Assembly: GCA_004154925.1 (NCBI GenBank)
Contig: QJNS01000008.1
Coordinates: 372,001 to 436,000, forward strand
Length of the DNA stretch: 64,000 bases
Origin: Monosporascus cannonballus
Lineage: Eukaryota; Ascomycota; Sordariomycetes; Xylariales
Direction: 5' to 3'
The position numbers were made by a program, and so were the translations under genes. The first letter of the stretch is position 1. Every line of letters begins with the position of its first letter. Below are positions 49,311-60,700 of this stretch, piece by piece. The notes beneath the pieces are model-generated. The model did no database searches. It worked only from the letters and a program-made list of their open reading frames with translations, and was not told the origin of the DNA.

Positions 49311-51799
49311 CATTAAACTCCTATTTGAATAAATGAAGTAGAATATTAATTAATATTTATATTTCCATTATTACGTAAGTATAAATCGCAATTCAAAATT
49401 TACACAGCTAAGTTTATTAAATAATTTATTAAATCATGCTTATTTTAATATACACTGTTATAATACGATATAAAGCTAAAAATTCCACAACTATATTAAT
49501 GGAAAAAAGAATACTTAAAGCTTCGTTATAACGTAAATATATCTTCGTTTTGAAGATTTAAAAAAACTGGTAAAAAAGGTTTTGCTTTAATAACCTTTTT
49601 TTGAAAATATGGTTTAGATTTATTTGCCTGAAAAATAAGCGACGATTTAGACGGCTTTAAATCCGGATTATCAAAAATTATTCACGTTTTTGTTTTCGAT
49701 TAAATAAATATCCAAAAAACTAAAAGTTGATTTCTTAATCGGAGATAAAAGGTATAAAGAAATATAACAAAAACACTTATTTCGAAAGATTTATTACCTT
49801 TTTAAAATCTTACAGCTAAAGTAAAATTGGTTAAGTACAAACAGGATGATTGAATAAATATATTACATACAGAAACAGAAAAAAACATTTAAAATAAAAT
49901 TTTTACACTTTTAAGATTTACAACTTTAAATTAATTTATTGCCAATATTATTGAAGACGATTACAAATTCTACCATTACTACCTAAAGGCAATATATTTT
50001 CAAACATAAAAGGCAGGTATGTATTTAAGGAAAATGTCACAACATATATTTCATATAATACAGTATAATACTAGAAGTTTTCAAATGCGAAATGATTGAC
50101 CACAAAAATAGAAAATAAATTAAATATCATGAGTACAGTAAAATATAATATTATGAAAATAGTTGCAAAGGATATGACAATAGAGCATCTAAACCTTGAA
50201 TCTAAAAAATAATTAACCAATTTAAATCAACAGCCAGGCGCTAAAATTAAATAAAATATTATTATAATTTAGCTCGTATCTAAGCACAGTTTATGGTGAT
50301 AAAATCTTAAAGGTGAAATATAAATACTTATAATACTAATTTCAGCAGTATTGAGAAAATAAGAACGCCTCATAATAAAATAATTCAAAAATATTATTAA
50401 AAAACAAAAGTTATTTATTTTAAAACCCTGAATTAATGCGATGAAATTTACATTATATATTGCAGTCGCCAAAAGTATCCTATATACAACAAATAAATCA
50501 ACTGTATTTATAAACATATTATATTCATGTATAAAAACAATTGACTGTTGTAATCAAATGAAAACGAAAATACATAAACGAATAGTATTATAGAAATTTT
50601 CCAATTATTACCATATAAATCGAAATAGATAAACGAATCATTTTATAAAATGTTCAAAAAGGAAAATACTATTTCTAAAAAAGCGATTTCCATTTTTATA
50701 ATTAATTTATTAATTAATTTTCAAAAGAAAAGTAAGTTCATATACCATAGAAATATCTATTAAGAATTATTATAAATCCCGATGAAAAAGTTACTAAAAC
50801 GGAAATATGCACTTTTCTTAAAAAAGAGTAAAAGGCTAATTGGAAAATGATGTAAAAAAATGTAATATAGCAACTAAATAACTTATATATTTAAAGAGAA
50901 TAACTATAATAAAATAATAGTTATTTATTATAGTTTAAAGGCGAATAAGCCGATAAAGATAATAGGTATAATAACTCTGAATATTCTATTCGAGATTTTC
51001 AATAGAATTTAACAAATTCATAAAGAAGAACAATACATTATGTATGAAAGAGACATAAATAAATAAAAGTTAAAAACGTAGAAAGGTGCTTAAAGACGAT
51101 TAAATAGAACTATAAAAACCGTTAATAACGTTATGATGTTAAATATATATATCGAAATATGTTAACATATTCTAATAATAAATTACAGAAGTTCTAGCAG
51201 AATTTATATTATATTAATTGCTAATAATAAATTTAATTTGTTATGAAAACATAAGTTAAAAATTTATATAATTATAATTTCTTAAAATTAAATTTTCTCT
51301 TATGGTCTAAAAAAATTTAAATGCCATTTTAATTATTTCGAAAATTATATTTGCAAATAATACTGAAGTTTCAATTTCAATGTTAGGTTATTTGGAAATT
51401 GAAACATAATATTAAGAAAAATTTAACCGCAGCTAGATCAAATCTTCATTATTAATGCAATTAACCGGATAAAATTAGTTTATACTTTATAGATAAACAG
51501 AATTTAAAACCCCGGAATTTAATACTCGATTAGAAATGAAGGTATTTATTAAGATAATAACCCGCAAAATATCGTATAATTTAAAGAAAATTAAATATAA
51601 AAAAATATAAATACCAGAAGGAAAATACTATGTATTGTTATTATTAATAAATTGAAATTTCAGTAGGTAAATAACGTTTTGTGAAAATAACCCGAAAAAG
51701 TGACAACTATAATAAATATATTAAGGAAATGCTATAAATACTAATAATCTTTACATAAATACTCTGAATATAAAAATATCAAAATATCACGAATAAGGT
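49311..51799 (+). pseudogene. Element 5 gag to protease relic
   Basis: Plus-strand decayed region. The clearest homology is 51095-51270 against element 1 at 2700-2890 and element 3 at 61430-61580, around the shared phrase CCGTTAATAACGTTA. It is followed near 51370-51400 by a trace of the protease C-terminus (ISMLGYLEI against LLGNYDMI). Gag itself is unreadable. Confidence 0.65.
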
Positions 51800-51804
51800 T
51801 ATAA
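51800..51804. repeat. Target-site duplication, left copy (TATAA), family B solo LTR
   Basis: TATAA before the LTR; the identical five bases follow at 52236-52240. Confidence 0.86.
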
Positions 51805-52235
51805 TGTAACGAACCTGTTATACATCCACCTGAAAATATAAGCAATATCCCAAAAAGGTCTTGATTTGCAGGTAATAATAAGGCGAAAAATGATTTAATA
51901 TGTTCGTTAAGGAAATTTTAAGGTATTCCTTTTTTAATTAGAAAACGGTATAATTACCTTTAGCTAAAAGCTTAAATTAATAGCTAAAAAGCGAAAAACT
52001 AAATAAGTGGCTATTTACATAAAAAACCCAAACCTTATATATCTTTCTTATTCTTTATATCTCTCATGGTTTCTGGGGATCTCGAGAAACCATGGTATCT
52101 GTCGTCCACGAGTCTCCTGGTATCTCTGGAAATTGACAGAAACCCGGGGTTTATCCGATAGAAGGTGGAGATCCCGAGCGTCTCCAACTTCCTGGGCCTC
52201 CTTTGGGCCTAGTGGAGTCCCTTCTGAACGTAACA
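51805..52235 (-). mobile_element. Family B solo LTR nested in element 5, with GC-rich half
   Basis: 431 bp, bounded by TGTAACGAACC and GAACGTAACA on the plus strand and a perfect TATAA duplication. The left half (51805 to about 52010) is nearly the same as the element 2 LTR. The right half (about 52040-52230) is unrelated to it by eye, roughly balanced in GC and unmutated-looking, with phrases such as GGGCCTCCTTTGGGCC. So this is either a divergent or recombinant LTR variant. Reading frames crossing it are incidental. A perfect 10-bp inverted repeat lies at 52065-52094. Orientation is the same as element 2. Confidence 0.88.
52065..52094. repeat. Perfect hairpin-forming inverted repeat in the solo LTR
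   Basis: CATGGTTTCT (52065-52074) and AGAAACCATG (52085-52094) are exact reverse complements around a 10-base spacer. It lies in the GC-rich half of the LTR. It may be a promoter element or RNA hairpin; no function is shown. Confidence 0.7.
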
Positions 52236-52240
52236 TATAA
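52236..52240. repeat. Target-site duplication, right copy (TATAA), family B solo LTR
   Basis: Exact match to 51800-51804. Confidence 0.86.
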
Positions 52241-54965
52241 ATAATTCTTAAAACATATTTATTTATCAAAGGCTGCTCTACTTATATTTTTAATAAATGG
52301 AAATCACGCATTTGTAAAAACTGATTAGAAAATAGATTGAAATAATATAAATAAGATATTTGAAATTATTTCTAAGGTTTTGTAATATTTTTAAATTTAA
52401 AACTAACGAAAAAATATATTATATAATTAAATATTAATACTTATATTAAGTTATTCCCAGACGTTAAATAATATTATGGCAGAGTGTTAAAATATTAGTA
52501 CGGTTTTATAATGTCTATTTTGTAAAACAATCTAAATTAAAATAAAAATATAATTAAATCGAAATAGAGGAGAGTTTAAATATACAATAATTTATAAACC
52601 AAAATACAGATTATTTATATATTTACTTATAGCGATAAATTTTATAAACGGACCACCAACGTTTTAATCGATAATAAATTATATACTGTAAAAGTAATAT
52701 CATATCTTTCAGATATATTACATTATTAATATTCTTATACATTTGAAAACGAAAGACTATGTACAAAATCGATATATAAACGTTTTAAAGTTTCATAAAC
52801 CTGTATATTACTAATGCATAGAAACAAAAATAAATTTTTAAATAAAGAATTATGTATCTAAGATATATTATTATTTTAAATTACATTAAATAACCGTGAG
52901 AAACATTGTTAAAAGGATAAAATAAAAGATACCAATTATAATTAAGAAGTATACATACTTTTTAAATTTTTCCATTATTAAACTACGTTTATCTAACTGT
53001 GAAATGAAATACGCGAGCTCTTAAATAATTTTATGCAAAACGAATATATTTTAAAAATATTATAAACGTCGAAAACTATATAAAGATTAAAAAATATAGT
53101 TATTAATAAATTCATGTTCATCATACAGAGTTTAATATATTTCGTCGAATTAAAAACCCATGTTTCGAATTACATATAAAATACGGCAATTCATTTGGAA
53201 AATCATTGAGATAAATTATATGTTACGATATTTCTGTTATATAATTTTAAAAATATCAAAACTTAAATATGTTATCTTAAATAAAGGCCTTAGAGTTATT
53301 ATTATATCTTTTTCAAATTTACACGTTTTTTAAAAATATATCTTTATTAAAATAAGACGGATATAAATTATTCATATTTTATTTATTTCTTTACGATTAA
53401 GATATTTACATAACTATAATTATGATAACCCAAAGCAAATATGGAATATCGATGTTGTTATAATTTATAAACAAAGCTTAAAAATAGCAAAGACAATATT
53501 TCAAGTAAATAACCAAATTTTGTAAAAGGGTTAATTCAAATTGATTATACGACTTTTGGTATTATTGTAAAAAGATACTTATATACACGACAATTTATAA
53601 TAATACGAGTTATGCAAATTAAAATATACTACAAAGGTCAAAAATATAACGATAACTGTATTAAAACGGAAAAGGTTGGGCAAATTCTAAATTGTAAAAA
53701 AGTATAAAAAAGATTTAATATAACATACCGAAAGATATTTTGTATATAAACATTCATATAATTATAAAACTTTAAAATAGTCTTAATATAATTATGGTTT
53801 TTTGATATAAACATAAGGTTTTAAAATTTATATAATAATATACCTTTTTTAATTATTATAAAACATAACAATAACCGCTTCAGAGAAATTTTAATTATTA
53901 ATATTTCTTTTAAAAAAGAATTTCGGTTTTTTAAGTTTTATTACAAAGTATTTTGTATTTAAAAACTATGTTGTAAAGATATATTATTAAAACATTTTTA
54001 TAATTATTAATAAACTTACGAAACTTTCTTATTTCTTAACATTTTAAAACTATAAAATTATGAAATTAATAGCATATATGTTTGTAAAGTATTTCTAATA
54101 TATACGGATTATTATATAAAATTATTTCTAATAAACGAATTATATCTCAAAGGTTGCCTAAACATTTGTTTTCTAAATGAATATAAATTCTAAAATATAG
54201 GACGGATTTGAACCGTACATAGTCAAAAAAAACTAAAAATGAGAAATAAAACTGTAAGATATATTGATAGTCTTTTATGAATTATACTTTAAAAAATTAT
54301 ATTAAAATATTACTTATTACCGTGTTAACTTATAATATGAATTAATATAAAAATATGGAGGCGGTTTTATTTAACAGTGATTTTGGTTTTATTTTATATA
54401 ATTTCCCAATATATATAATAAACCTCTTTATACTAAAATGATACTTCTAATACAATGGCTTAAATAATGATATACAAAATACATTTAAATCTACGGCTTA
54501 TACATAGTCAAATCAAGAAATATTACAATTAAAATTTTAGTCAAGTAAAAAACCCATTTTCGAGAAAAGAGAATATGGCATTTTATTATAAAAAATATAA
54601 ACGAAAAGTATTAACAAGTACTCGCTTATAAATATATTAATTTACCTGAAATTATTAAAAACTCTTTGATTATTAATTTTGTATTACAACCTTTATTATA
54701 GGTTAAGTTTTTTATTGTTATTACGTTGCCTTATTTATATCAATAAGCAATATAGATAAATTTTACATAAATTAAATCAGCGTAAAATCTAAAAAGCAAC
54801 GTATAAAATAAAGAGTAGCGTTTCTGTATAAAAAATCATTTTACTAAATATTTAATTTAATAAATATTATTTAAATTATAAAAGAATTTATCCCCCTGTA
54901 AAGACTCTTATAAATATTTAACGTTTATTTAAAGGATTTATTAGTAATGAAAAAGACGTTATGCC
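52241..54965 (+). pseudogene. Element 5 pol relic: RT, RNase H, integrase, C-terminus
   Basis: Collinear with element 1. The RT catalytic box at 52719-52730 reads Y-I-I-N where YLDD is expected. Integrase is recognisable at 53980-54130 from FIIINKLTKLSYFLT, then IYGLLYKIISNKRI, corresponding to element 1's FVIVNRFTKFFYFL and IYGLLIKII. Near 54888 YPPVKT falls exactly where the element 1 chromodomain has YPNSKNTW, but the Trp/Pro core is gone. Very many stops; inactive. Confidence 0.75.
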
Positions 54966-55589
54966 GGACTTTTAAATTAACGATTAGTTAAATAATAATA
55001 TTACAATCAACTTATTCGCAACGGGTTTTGGGCCGTATTAACATAATTATTTTAACTGTTAATCATTTTCATTTTGACTTAGGCTGCTTGAATTCCTTTA
55101 TAGTTTTAATATATTTAATATTGCAACGAAGTATTTTTATACTTTGTCGACGAAAGTACGCAGTTACTTTTCAAAATGATTATTTTAGTTAGTAATAATG
55201 CGGATTGTTTTCCGGTCTTATTTTTTCTTCCGTTTTAATGATATTTATAAAAGTCTTTTTTTTGTTTAATTTTTGAACAGCTCAAAAACCTTATAAATAT
55301 TACTATAACGAATATGTCCCGTATTGTTTTCAAAAGTACAAAGAATCTTATATACGAATGTTTTTCGGTATTGAAATAAAAAACGTATAATAAAGTCTAG
55401 ATAAATTATTCGTTTTAAAAAACAAAACATTCATAGGTTTACACGAGCGAATGTTCTTAATACGAACGAATACAATCAATTGAAAAAATGCTTGTACTTG
55501 ATATTTTGAAACGACAATTCTTTTCTTTTATAACGTTCATATTTTAATTTAATTTTTTAAGAGGGCTTAAAACCGGTCGGAATAAGAGA

Positions 55590-55949
55590 CGTTACACCTA
55601 ATACGAATCCGGATAATATAGTGAGTTGAAAGCTGTTAGAAATTTTAATATTTTAAAATATTGAAAGGATATAAAACCTATCAAAAAATCTAAAACGTTG
55701 AAAGAATTAAAGTAATCAAGAGTTTGAAGCTATAGACAAAATATATATATTCGTTGTTTTGACTGTGTTATTAATAAGAACTTATAATATAACTTCGTTA
55801 TTAAAAAAAGCCCTTAATATTTGAAAGAAAATACAAACAACAGGCTATTTGGCTATATAATCTAAAGGATTAAGAGTTTTAGTATTAGGTACGTTGGAAA
55901 TCTTTATACGCGCTTAATTAAGAAACTTTTCGAAGCTCCTTTCATTACA
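55590..55949 (+). repeat. 3' LTR of element 5 (approximate limits)
   Basis: The start, CGTTACACCTAATACGAA, resembles the family A start TGTTATGACCTAACGA. The stretch 55735-55835 aligns with the solo LTR at 12108-12205 (ATATAACTTCGTTATT against ATATAACATCGTTACC). The purine-rich run GGAATAAGAGA just before 55590 may be the polypurine tract. The end near CATTACA is uncertain, and no matching TSD to 41713-41717 (GTTTC) was found. Confidence 0.6.
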
Positions 55950-58789
55950 TTATTCCTCTTTTTATAACAATCATTTCAATTGCTTATTAAGAAATAATCT
56001 TAATTTTATTTATTATATTCTATTTATTATTTCATTTAGCTTTATAAATATTTGAGTAATACGCGTACTGAATTTGTTAATTTATATACCTGGAACCCTT
56101 AAAGTATAAGGTACGTATTAAAGTATTATGACGTCGATTTATCGCCGCCGTATTGCTTTTAGGGCGCCATACGTTTTTTTTTACTTTGGAAAATATTTTG
56201 TTATTATACCAAAAAGAAAGAAAAATTTATTTAGTAACCGCGTAACGCTTCCGTATATATGGCAAAACGGTGGCTTAAAGAGAACACTTTATTAATATCG
56301 TAATAAAAACCTTTTTAAGGTAAATATTCTTAATTACCTAATATAAAAAATAAAATTATTTTTTCCGAGTTCGAATTTTAATTTATTAGTAACATATTAA
56401 ATATCATCAGGTATTATTATAATGATAAGCTATATACGCGGTATAGCTGAAATAAGAATACAATAATAACGAGATAACTAGATATAGTATAGAAAAATAT
56501 ATAATAATAATTCTGGTACGAAAATAGTAATATTATTCTTAGAGATGTTATTAGCTGGATAGAAATTTTCCGTTTTTTTCTTTTTATCGTTTTTACGATA
56601 TAAATACCAGACACCTTTTTAATTTTTCCTTTTTTTTTCAAAAACGTCGTATTATTAATTTTATAATACTTCCGGCGTTCTTTTTAATCTTTTGTCGTTT
56701 TTACGCCGTTTACTTTTTTATCGTTATGTATTACTTTTTTAGTATCTTAATAATATTTTTCTAATTTTAAATTCTTTATATAAAAAGTTGTTTACGTTAC
56801 ACAACTGTATATAATTTATTTTCAATATAATATCCTTAATTATATTCTCGATTTTAGTAACATGTTTATTTTCCGTTATGATTTTACATTTATTGTAATA
56901 AATAAATTTGTATTTTTATGATATGTGAAATGATATATCAACTTATAAATAAAATATATTTTATTATTATTATGATTTTTATTCTACAGCACGTGAATGG
57001 TAAGAAATATTTAAAGTAATTTTTTAAATTAAATGGCTTTTTTAACTAAGTAGATTGTTATTTTATCGCTAATTAGAACAATAGCGGCAATGTTATTTTC
57101 TATAACGATAATAATTTAATATATATATACTGTAACAGTTTTCGCCAGAAACTTTGCGGAGCGGTATTATGGTCTTATATTGCGTTTGAAGCGGTCAAAA
57201 GGATTTATTATATAACTTTCGGTACAACAGAGGCGAAAAAAGTTAACTTTATTCTTTTAGTCTCGGTTATGTATAAGAGACTAGAAAGGACTAGCCATTT
57301 CGCTTAATGACTTAAAGGATCAGCAGTTCCAACGCCAAGATGTATTAAAAGTCCTTGTCCGCACTTATATACCAAACGTTCTATGGCTCATTTCTTTACA
57401 TTGTCCTCTAAATACAAATTAAAAACTAGAATTAATTGTTTTACGCAAATCATTATTTATCTAGATGTAATATAAATTTATTATTCCCGTTGCGCCTATT
57501 GCGCCGTAAATATACTGATACATCTATTACGTAATCACGCAATATCAATTTTGTAATAACGAAATAACGTTTAATGTGCGTTTTAAAGAATAATTAAATA
57601 CTATTTAGTTACAGGTAACGAAATATATTAAGTAAGAATAATAGTAACCTGCGTTTCTGAATACAAAATATATTTTATTACTTTCGTAACCTTAAGTATC
57701 CGTTAAACGAATATCCATATTCCAACGTTTTCTTTATAATTAAACAATTTTAAATGGTTATATTTTTATCGTAATCCGTACTTCTTTTAGAGTTTATACC
57801 TTGTATTAATATATTCTTACTAGTATAAAACGTTATTATTTAACCGCTTATTTTTTAATTTTATTATTTATAACGTTTAAATATTTTCAAAATTTATATA
57901 ATGTATTTTTGTTAGTATAACAGATCTATTGCCGTATTATTACTATAAAGTTAATATAATAAAATATCTGTTTTCTTTATGTTTCGACTTATTTCTTGCT
58001 AATATTTTAATATTACTAAAAATTAGTCAGATGACATAAATTTATTAATGTTACTGTTATAGAATTCTATTGCAGCCGTATTTTATTTCTAAAATTTTAA
58101 GCTGTTTTGAAGAAAGGCAATATACACACAATATAACTTTATATTAAAAGTTGTATATGATAGTTTTGTAATATAGTGTTCTTTAAAAATCCTATTTAAA
58201 CTTTGTTCTATTGCTTTTATTGTTACTAATAACGTTTTCTATACACGAATCTTATTTTTCGATTATTACTTTTTATTACGGAAATTCTAATTATAATGTT
58301 AAATTAAGGAAATTTAAAATATTGAAACCAATTTATATTCAATCCATGTCTTCGCGATTGCAGTCCAAAAATTTGTTTCAGTAACAATTAAAACTTGTTA
58401 TTAATTTATGCCGAATTTTCTCGTTTACACGACTCAATGTTTTATAATATATATTAATTTATATAGATAATCTTTTATAAACATATCGCCGGAAACACAA
58501 TATTTGTTAAGTTATTCCGCTTACCTATTTATATTATTATTATAATTCACTTCAACGTTTTTAAATTTCATTCTAATCCATTATCGCAATTTGTTACTTT
58601 AATATATTCTTTTTATTATGGAAACGTTTTACAGATTTCGAAAGATTTATACGAGTTCGTACTTATAATGAGATTAAAGCGGTGATTAATAAAAAGCGAC
58701 AAATCGTTAAATTTTTCGAATACAAAATCAAATTAAAAAAATCAAGTTAAAATCTTTATCATATTTAATTTATTTTCATTAAACAAATA
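55950..58789. other. Region between elements 5 and 3: AT-rich with two GC-richer patches
   Basis: GC-richer patches lie at 56125-56180 (GACGTCGATTTATCGCCGCC) and 57130-57420. The second starts near TGTAACAG and could be an LTR remnant, but no partner or TSD was found. A minus-strand frame at 56417-56641 is open for 74 codons, is Lys/Ile-rich, and has no recognised motif. Nothing else supported. Confidence 0.4.
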
Positions 58790-59078
58790 TACTATCACCC
58801 AACATTTTTGGCATAGCCGGAAAGAGTTAAAGTAAATAGAGCAGCAGGGAAAGGATTACGTAACGGGAGTTAGAATTATTAGGATGTTACGAAATCTACG
58901 AAAATCAGGATTATTGAAATATTGCGAAATGTATAAAAATTAAGATTATTAGAATCTTACAAAATTATAATTATCAAGCGATAAACTAATAACTAAAGTG
59001 AAATATAATATGTTTATTATTTCCATAATTTAATTAACATTACTGTATAATGTAATATCGTTATTTAAAGTATTTTGG
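58790..59078 (+). repeat. Family A LTR fragment, truncated by insertion of element 3
   Basis: Starts about TACTATCACCC (compare TGTTATGACCT). Its distal part, ATTTCCATAATTTAATTAAC to TATTTAAAGTATTTTGG, aligns with the solo LTR at 12118-12180. It stops abruptly where element 3 begins. The remainder presumably lies beyond element 3, outside the window. It includes a 35-bp tandem array. Confidence 0.7.
58875..58979. repeat. Three tandem copies of a 35-bp unit in the LTR fragment
   Basis: Units begin ATTATT at 58875, 58910 and 58945, exactly 35 bases apart, with the same order of internal words (ACGAAAT, AAAATCAGG / AAAATTAAG). Adjacent copies have no spacers. Confidence 0.8.
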
Positions 59079-59517
59079 TGTTATGACCTAACGAGCCACG
59101 GCCTCCAAAAACGGTGTGTCATGATTTAAGCACAAGTGCGCGGTGGGGCAGGTTACGTAATGGATCACCAATTTCCTGGTGGTAAGCCAGTAAGCCGGAT
59201 TGCGAATTTATTAATAATAAGCCAGTAGGCCGGATTACGAATTTATTAGTAACAAGCCAATAAACCGAATTACTAATTAACGGATAATAATATAACTAAC
59301 GGCAATAAAATATATATATTTATTAATTTTATAATTTAAATAATGTTAAGTTATAATATTTATTAATATTAATTATGTATAATTCGTTTTTCTATTTTTG
59401 ATGTTAAGAGATATAATATGATTATTATATATATTATTTAAGTTTTTATAATATCTTTTTTAATATAAATTTATGGATTCAAAACTTAATAATTGGTTAA
59501 AGTGTGAAGCCCTTATA
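59079..59517 (+). repeat. 5' LTR of element 3 (family A variant)
   Basis: 439 bp from TGTTATGACCT to CCTTATA. The end is fixed by the sequence that follows: TATTATAAG...TTTATTTAATA after this LTR matches CGTTATAAG...TTTATTTAATA after the element 1 LTR, presumably a conserved primer or leader region. The first 200 bases keep high GC, for example GCACAAGTGCGCGGTGGGGC. Confidence 0.87.
59184..59280. repeat. 35-bp tandem repeat inside the element 3 LTR
   Basis: Units begin AAGCCAG/AAGCCAA at 59184, 59219 and 59254, each 35 bases apart. They share AAGCCGGATT and CGAATTTATTA words with transition differences, the last copy being partial. The period equals that of the array in the adjacent LTR fragment. 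Confidence 0.85.
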
Positions 59518-60700
59518 TATTATAAGTATTTATTTAATAATACCGTTAAATTTCAAATAATATTTAATATTATTAATATGTTAACCTACATTTAAAAAAT
59601 ATTTATTTAGTAATTTTAAGTTCGAATTCGGCAATTAAAAAAGAAGTTCGATAACTTAGGGTTACGTTATTTACTTAAACTTTTTTCGCCCGTAAAAGAC
59701 TTAAAGAAATCAACACTTTATAACAAAAAAAATAACTTTAAAATCTTTTTAATTTAAGAACGAATTTATCATTGTTCTTTGGATTTTAAAACTTTAATAA
59801 ATATAATTCTAATAATAAAGGTATATTTAATAAAGAAGAACATTATTTAATTTAAGTTTATTATGAACAATTTCTTAAAAATAAAAAAATAAATACAAAG
59901 AATTTTATTAATATAATCTTGTTATTTTATATAAATTTCGAAAATAGAATTCGCAATAATTTCTGTAATCCAGATAAAAAACGATTTACGGCTTAGTAAT
60001 TTTTATAATTCCGATAAAAAAAATTCGTATTTAAATATACCATAATTTTTAAAGGTTTTGCAGTTAAAGCCAAATAAAAAAAATAACAAAATTAACCCCT
60101 TTATTAATATATTTTATAAAAGGCTAAAATTTAATATAAAAACCAAAATTATTGGGATTAAACGATTAATTACTTTGGATCGGTATATTACAAAATAATT
60201 AAAAACAATAATTAATAATTTGAAAACCGATATGAAAACCAAGATAATATACCTTTTATTTAGGATATAACAAAATTTAATTAGTGGAAAAAAACAAAAC
60301 CTACTTTTTATTTTTTACGAAATAACATTAAAAATTACTGAATTCGGCATTACTTATTAATAACATTAAAACCAAACTCAACATTTTAATAATGGCAAAA
60401 TAAAATATAAAACTTATAAATACAAAAACCTTTAAAAAACATAATAAAATAATTAAACCTCTATTCAGGAGAAATAACCCAGAAATAATTAAAAAAACAA
60501 TAACAAAGTTATTAATATAGTTTAAGCTAAATACATATTAAACTTCGGATAAAAAATCCACTAAGGACTATTATGATACAAAATTCGATAAAAAATACGA
60601 AAAGTGAAAAGTTTAACTTAATACATATTAAGGATATTACAAAAAATATTATAATGATAATTAGGTAAATATCAAAACTAGATGAACAGGATTTTTCTGG
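59518..60700 (+). pseudogene. Element 3 leader and gag relic
   Basis: Region homologous in position to element 1's leader and gag. A Lys/Tyr-rich reading near 60395-60440 (NGKIKYKTYKY) falls where the zinc knuckle is expected, with His and Cys positions occupied by Tyr, but the first Cys pair is not convincing. Stops throughout. Confidence 0.5.

Larger units (their letters stand above)
41718..55949 (+). mobile_element. Element 5: family A Ty3/Gypsy element interrupted by element 4 and a family B solo LTR
   Basis: Plus-strand relic collinear with element 1 over its length once two insertions are removed. Its 5' LTR is split by element 4 (42067-49258). The pol region between protease and RT holds a solo LTR (51805-52235). 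Homology anchors are 51118-51250 (matches 2725-2880), 52719-52730 (RT box), 53930-54125 (integrase), and YPPVK at about 54888 (position of the chromodomain motif YPNSK). After subtracting 436 bp for the solo LTR, spacings match element 1 to within tens of bases. It is the most decayed family A copy. The right boundary is approximate and no TSD was confirmed. Confidence 0.85.

Noticed and set aside
50269..50517. 82-codon minus-strand frame
   Set aside because: It lies antisense within the element 5 gag region with no recognisable motif; chance openness in AT-rich DNA is sufficient.
52007..52240. Overlapping plus and minus frames of 73-77 codons in a GC-rich block
   Set aside because: They fall inside a solo LTR with perfect target-site duplication; open frames on both strands reflect local base composition.
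59184..59280. CRISPR-like regular repeats
   Set aside because: The 35-bp units abut directly with no spacers and sit within an LTR; the context is eukaryotic.
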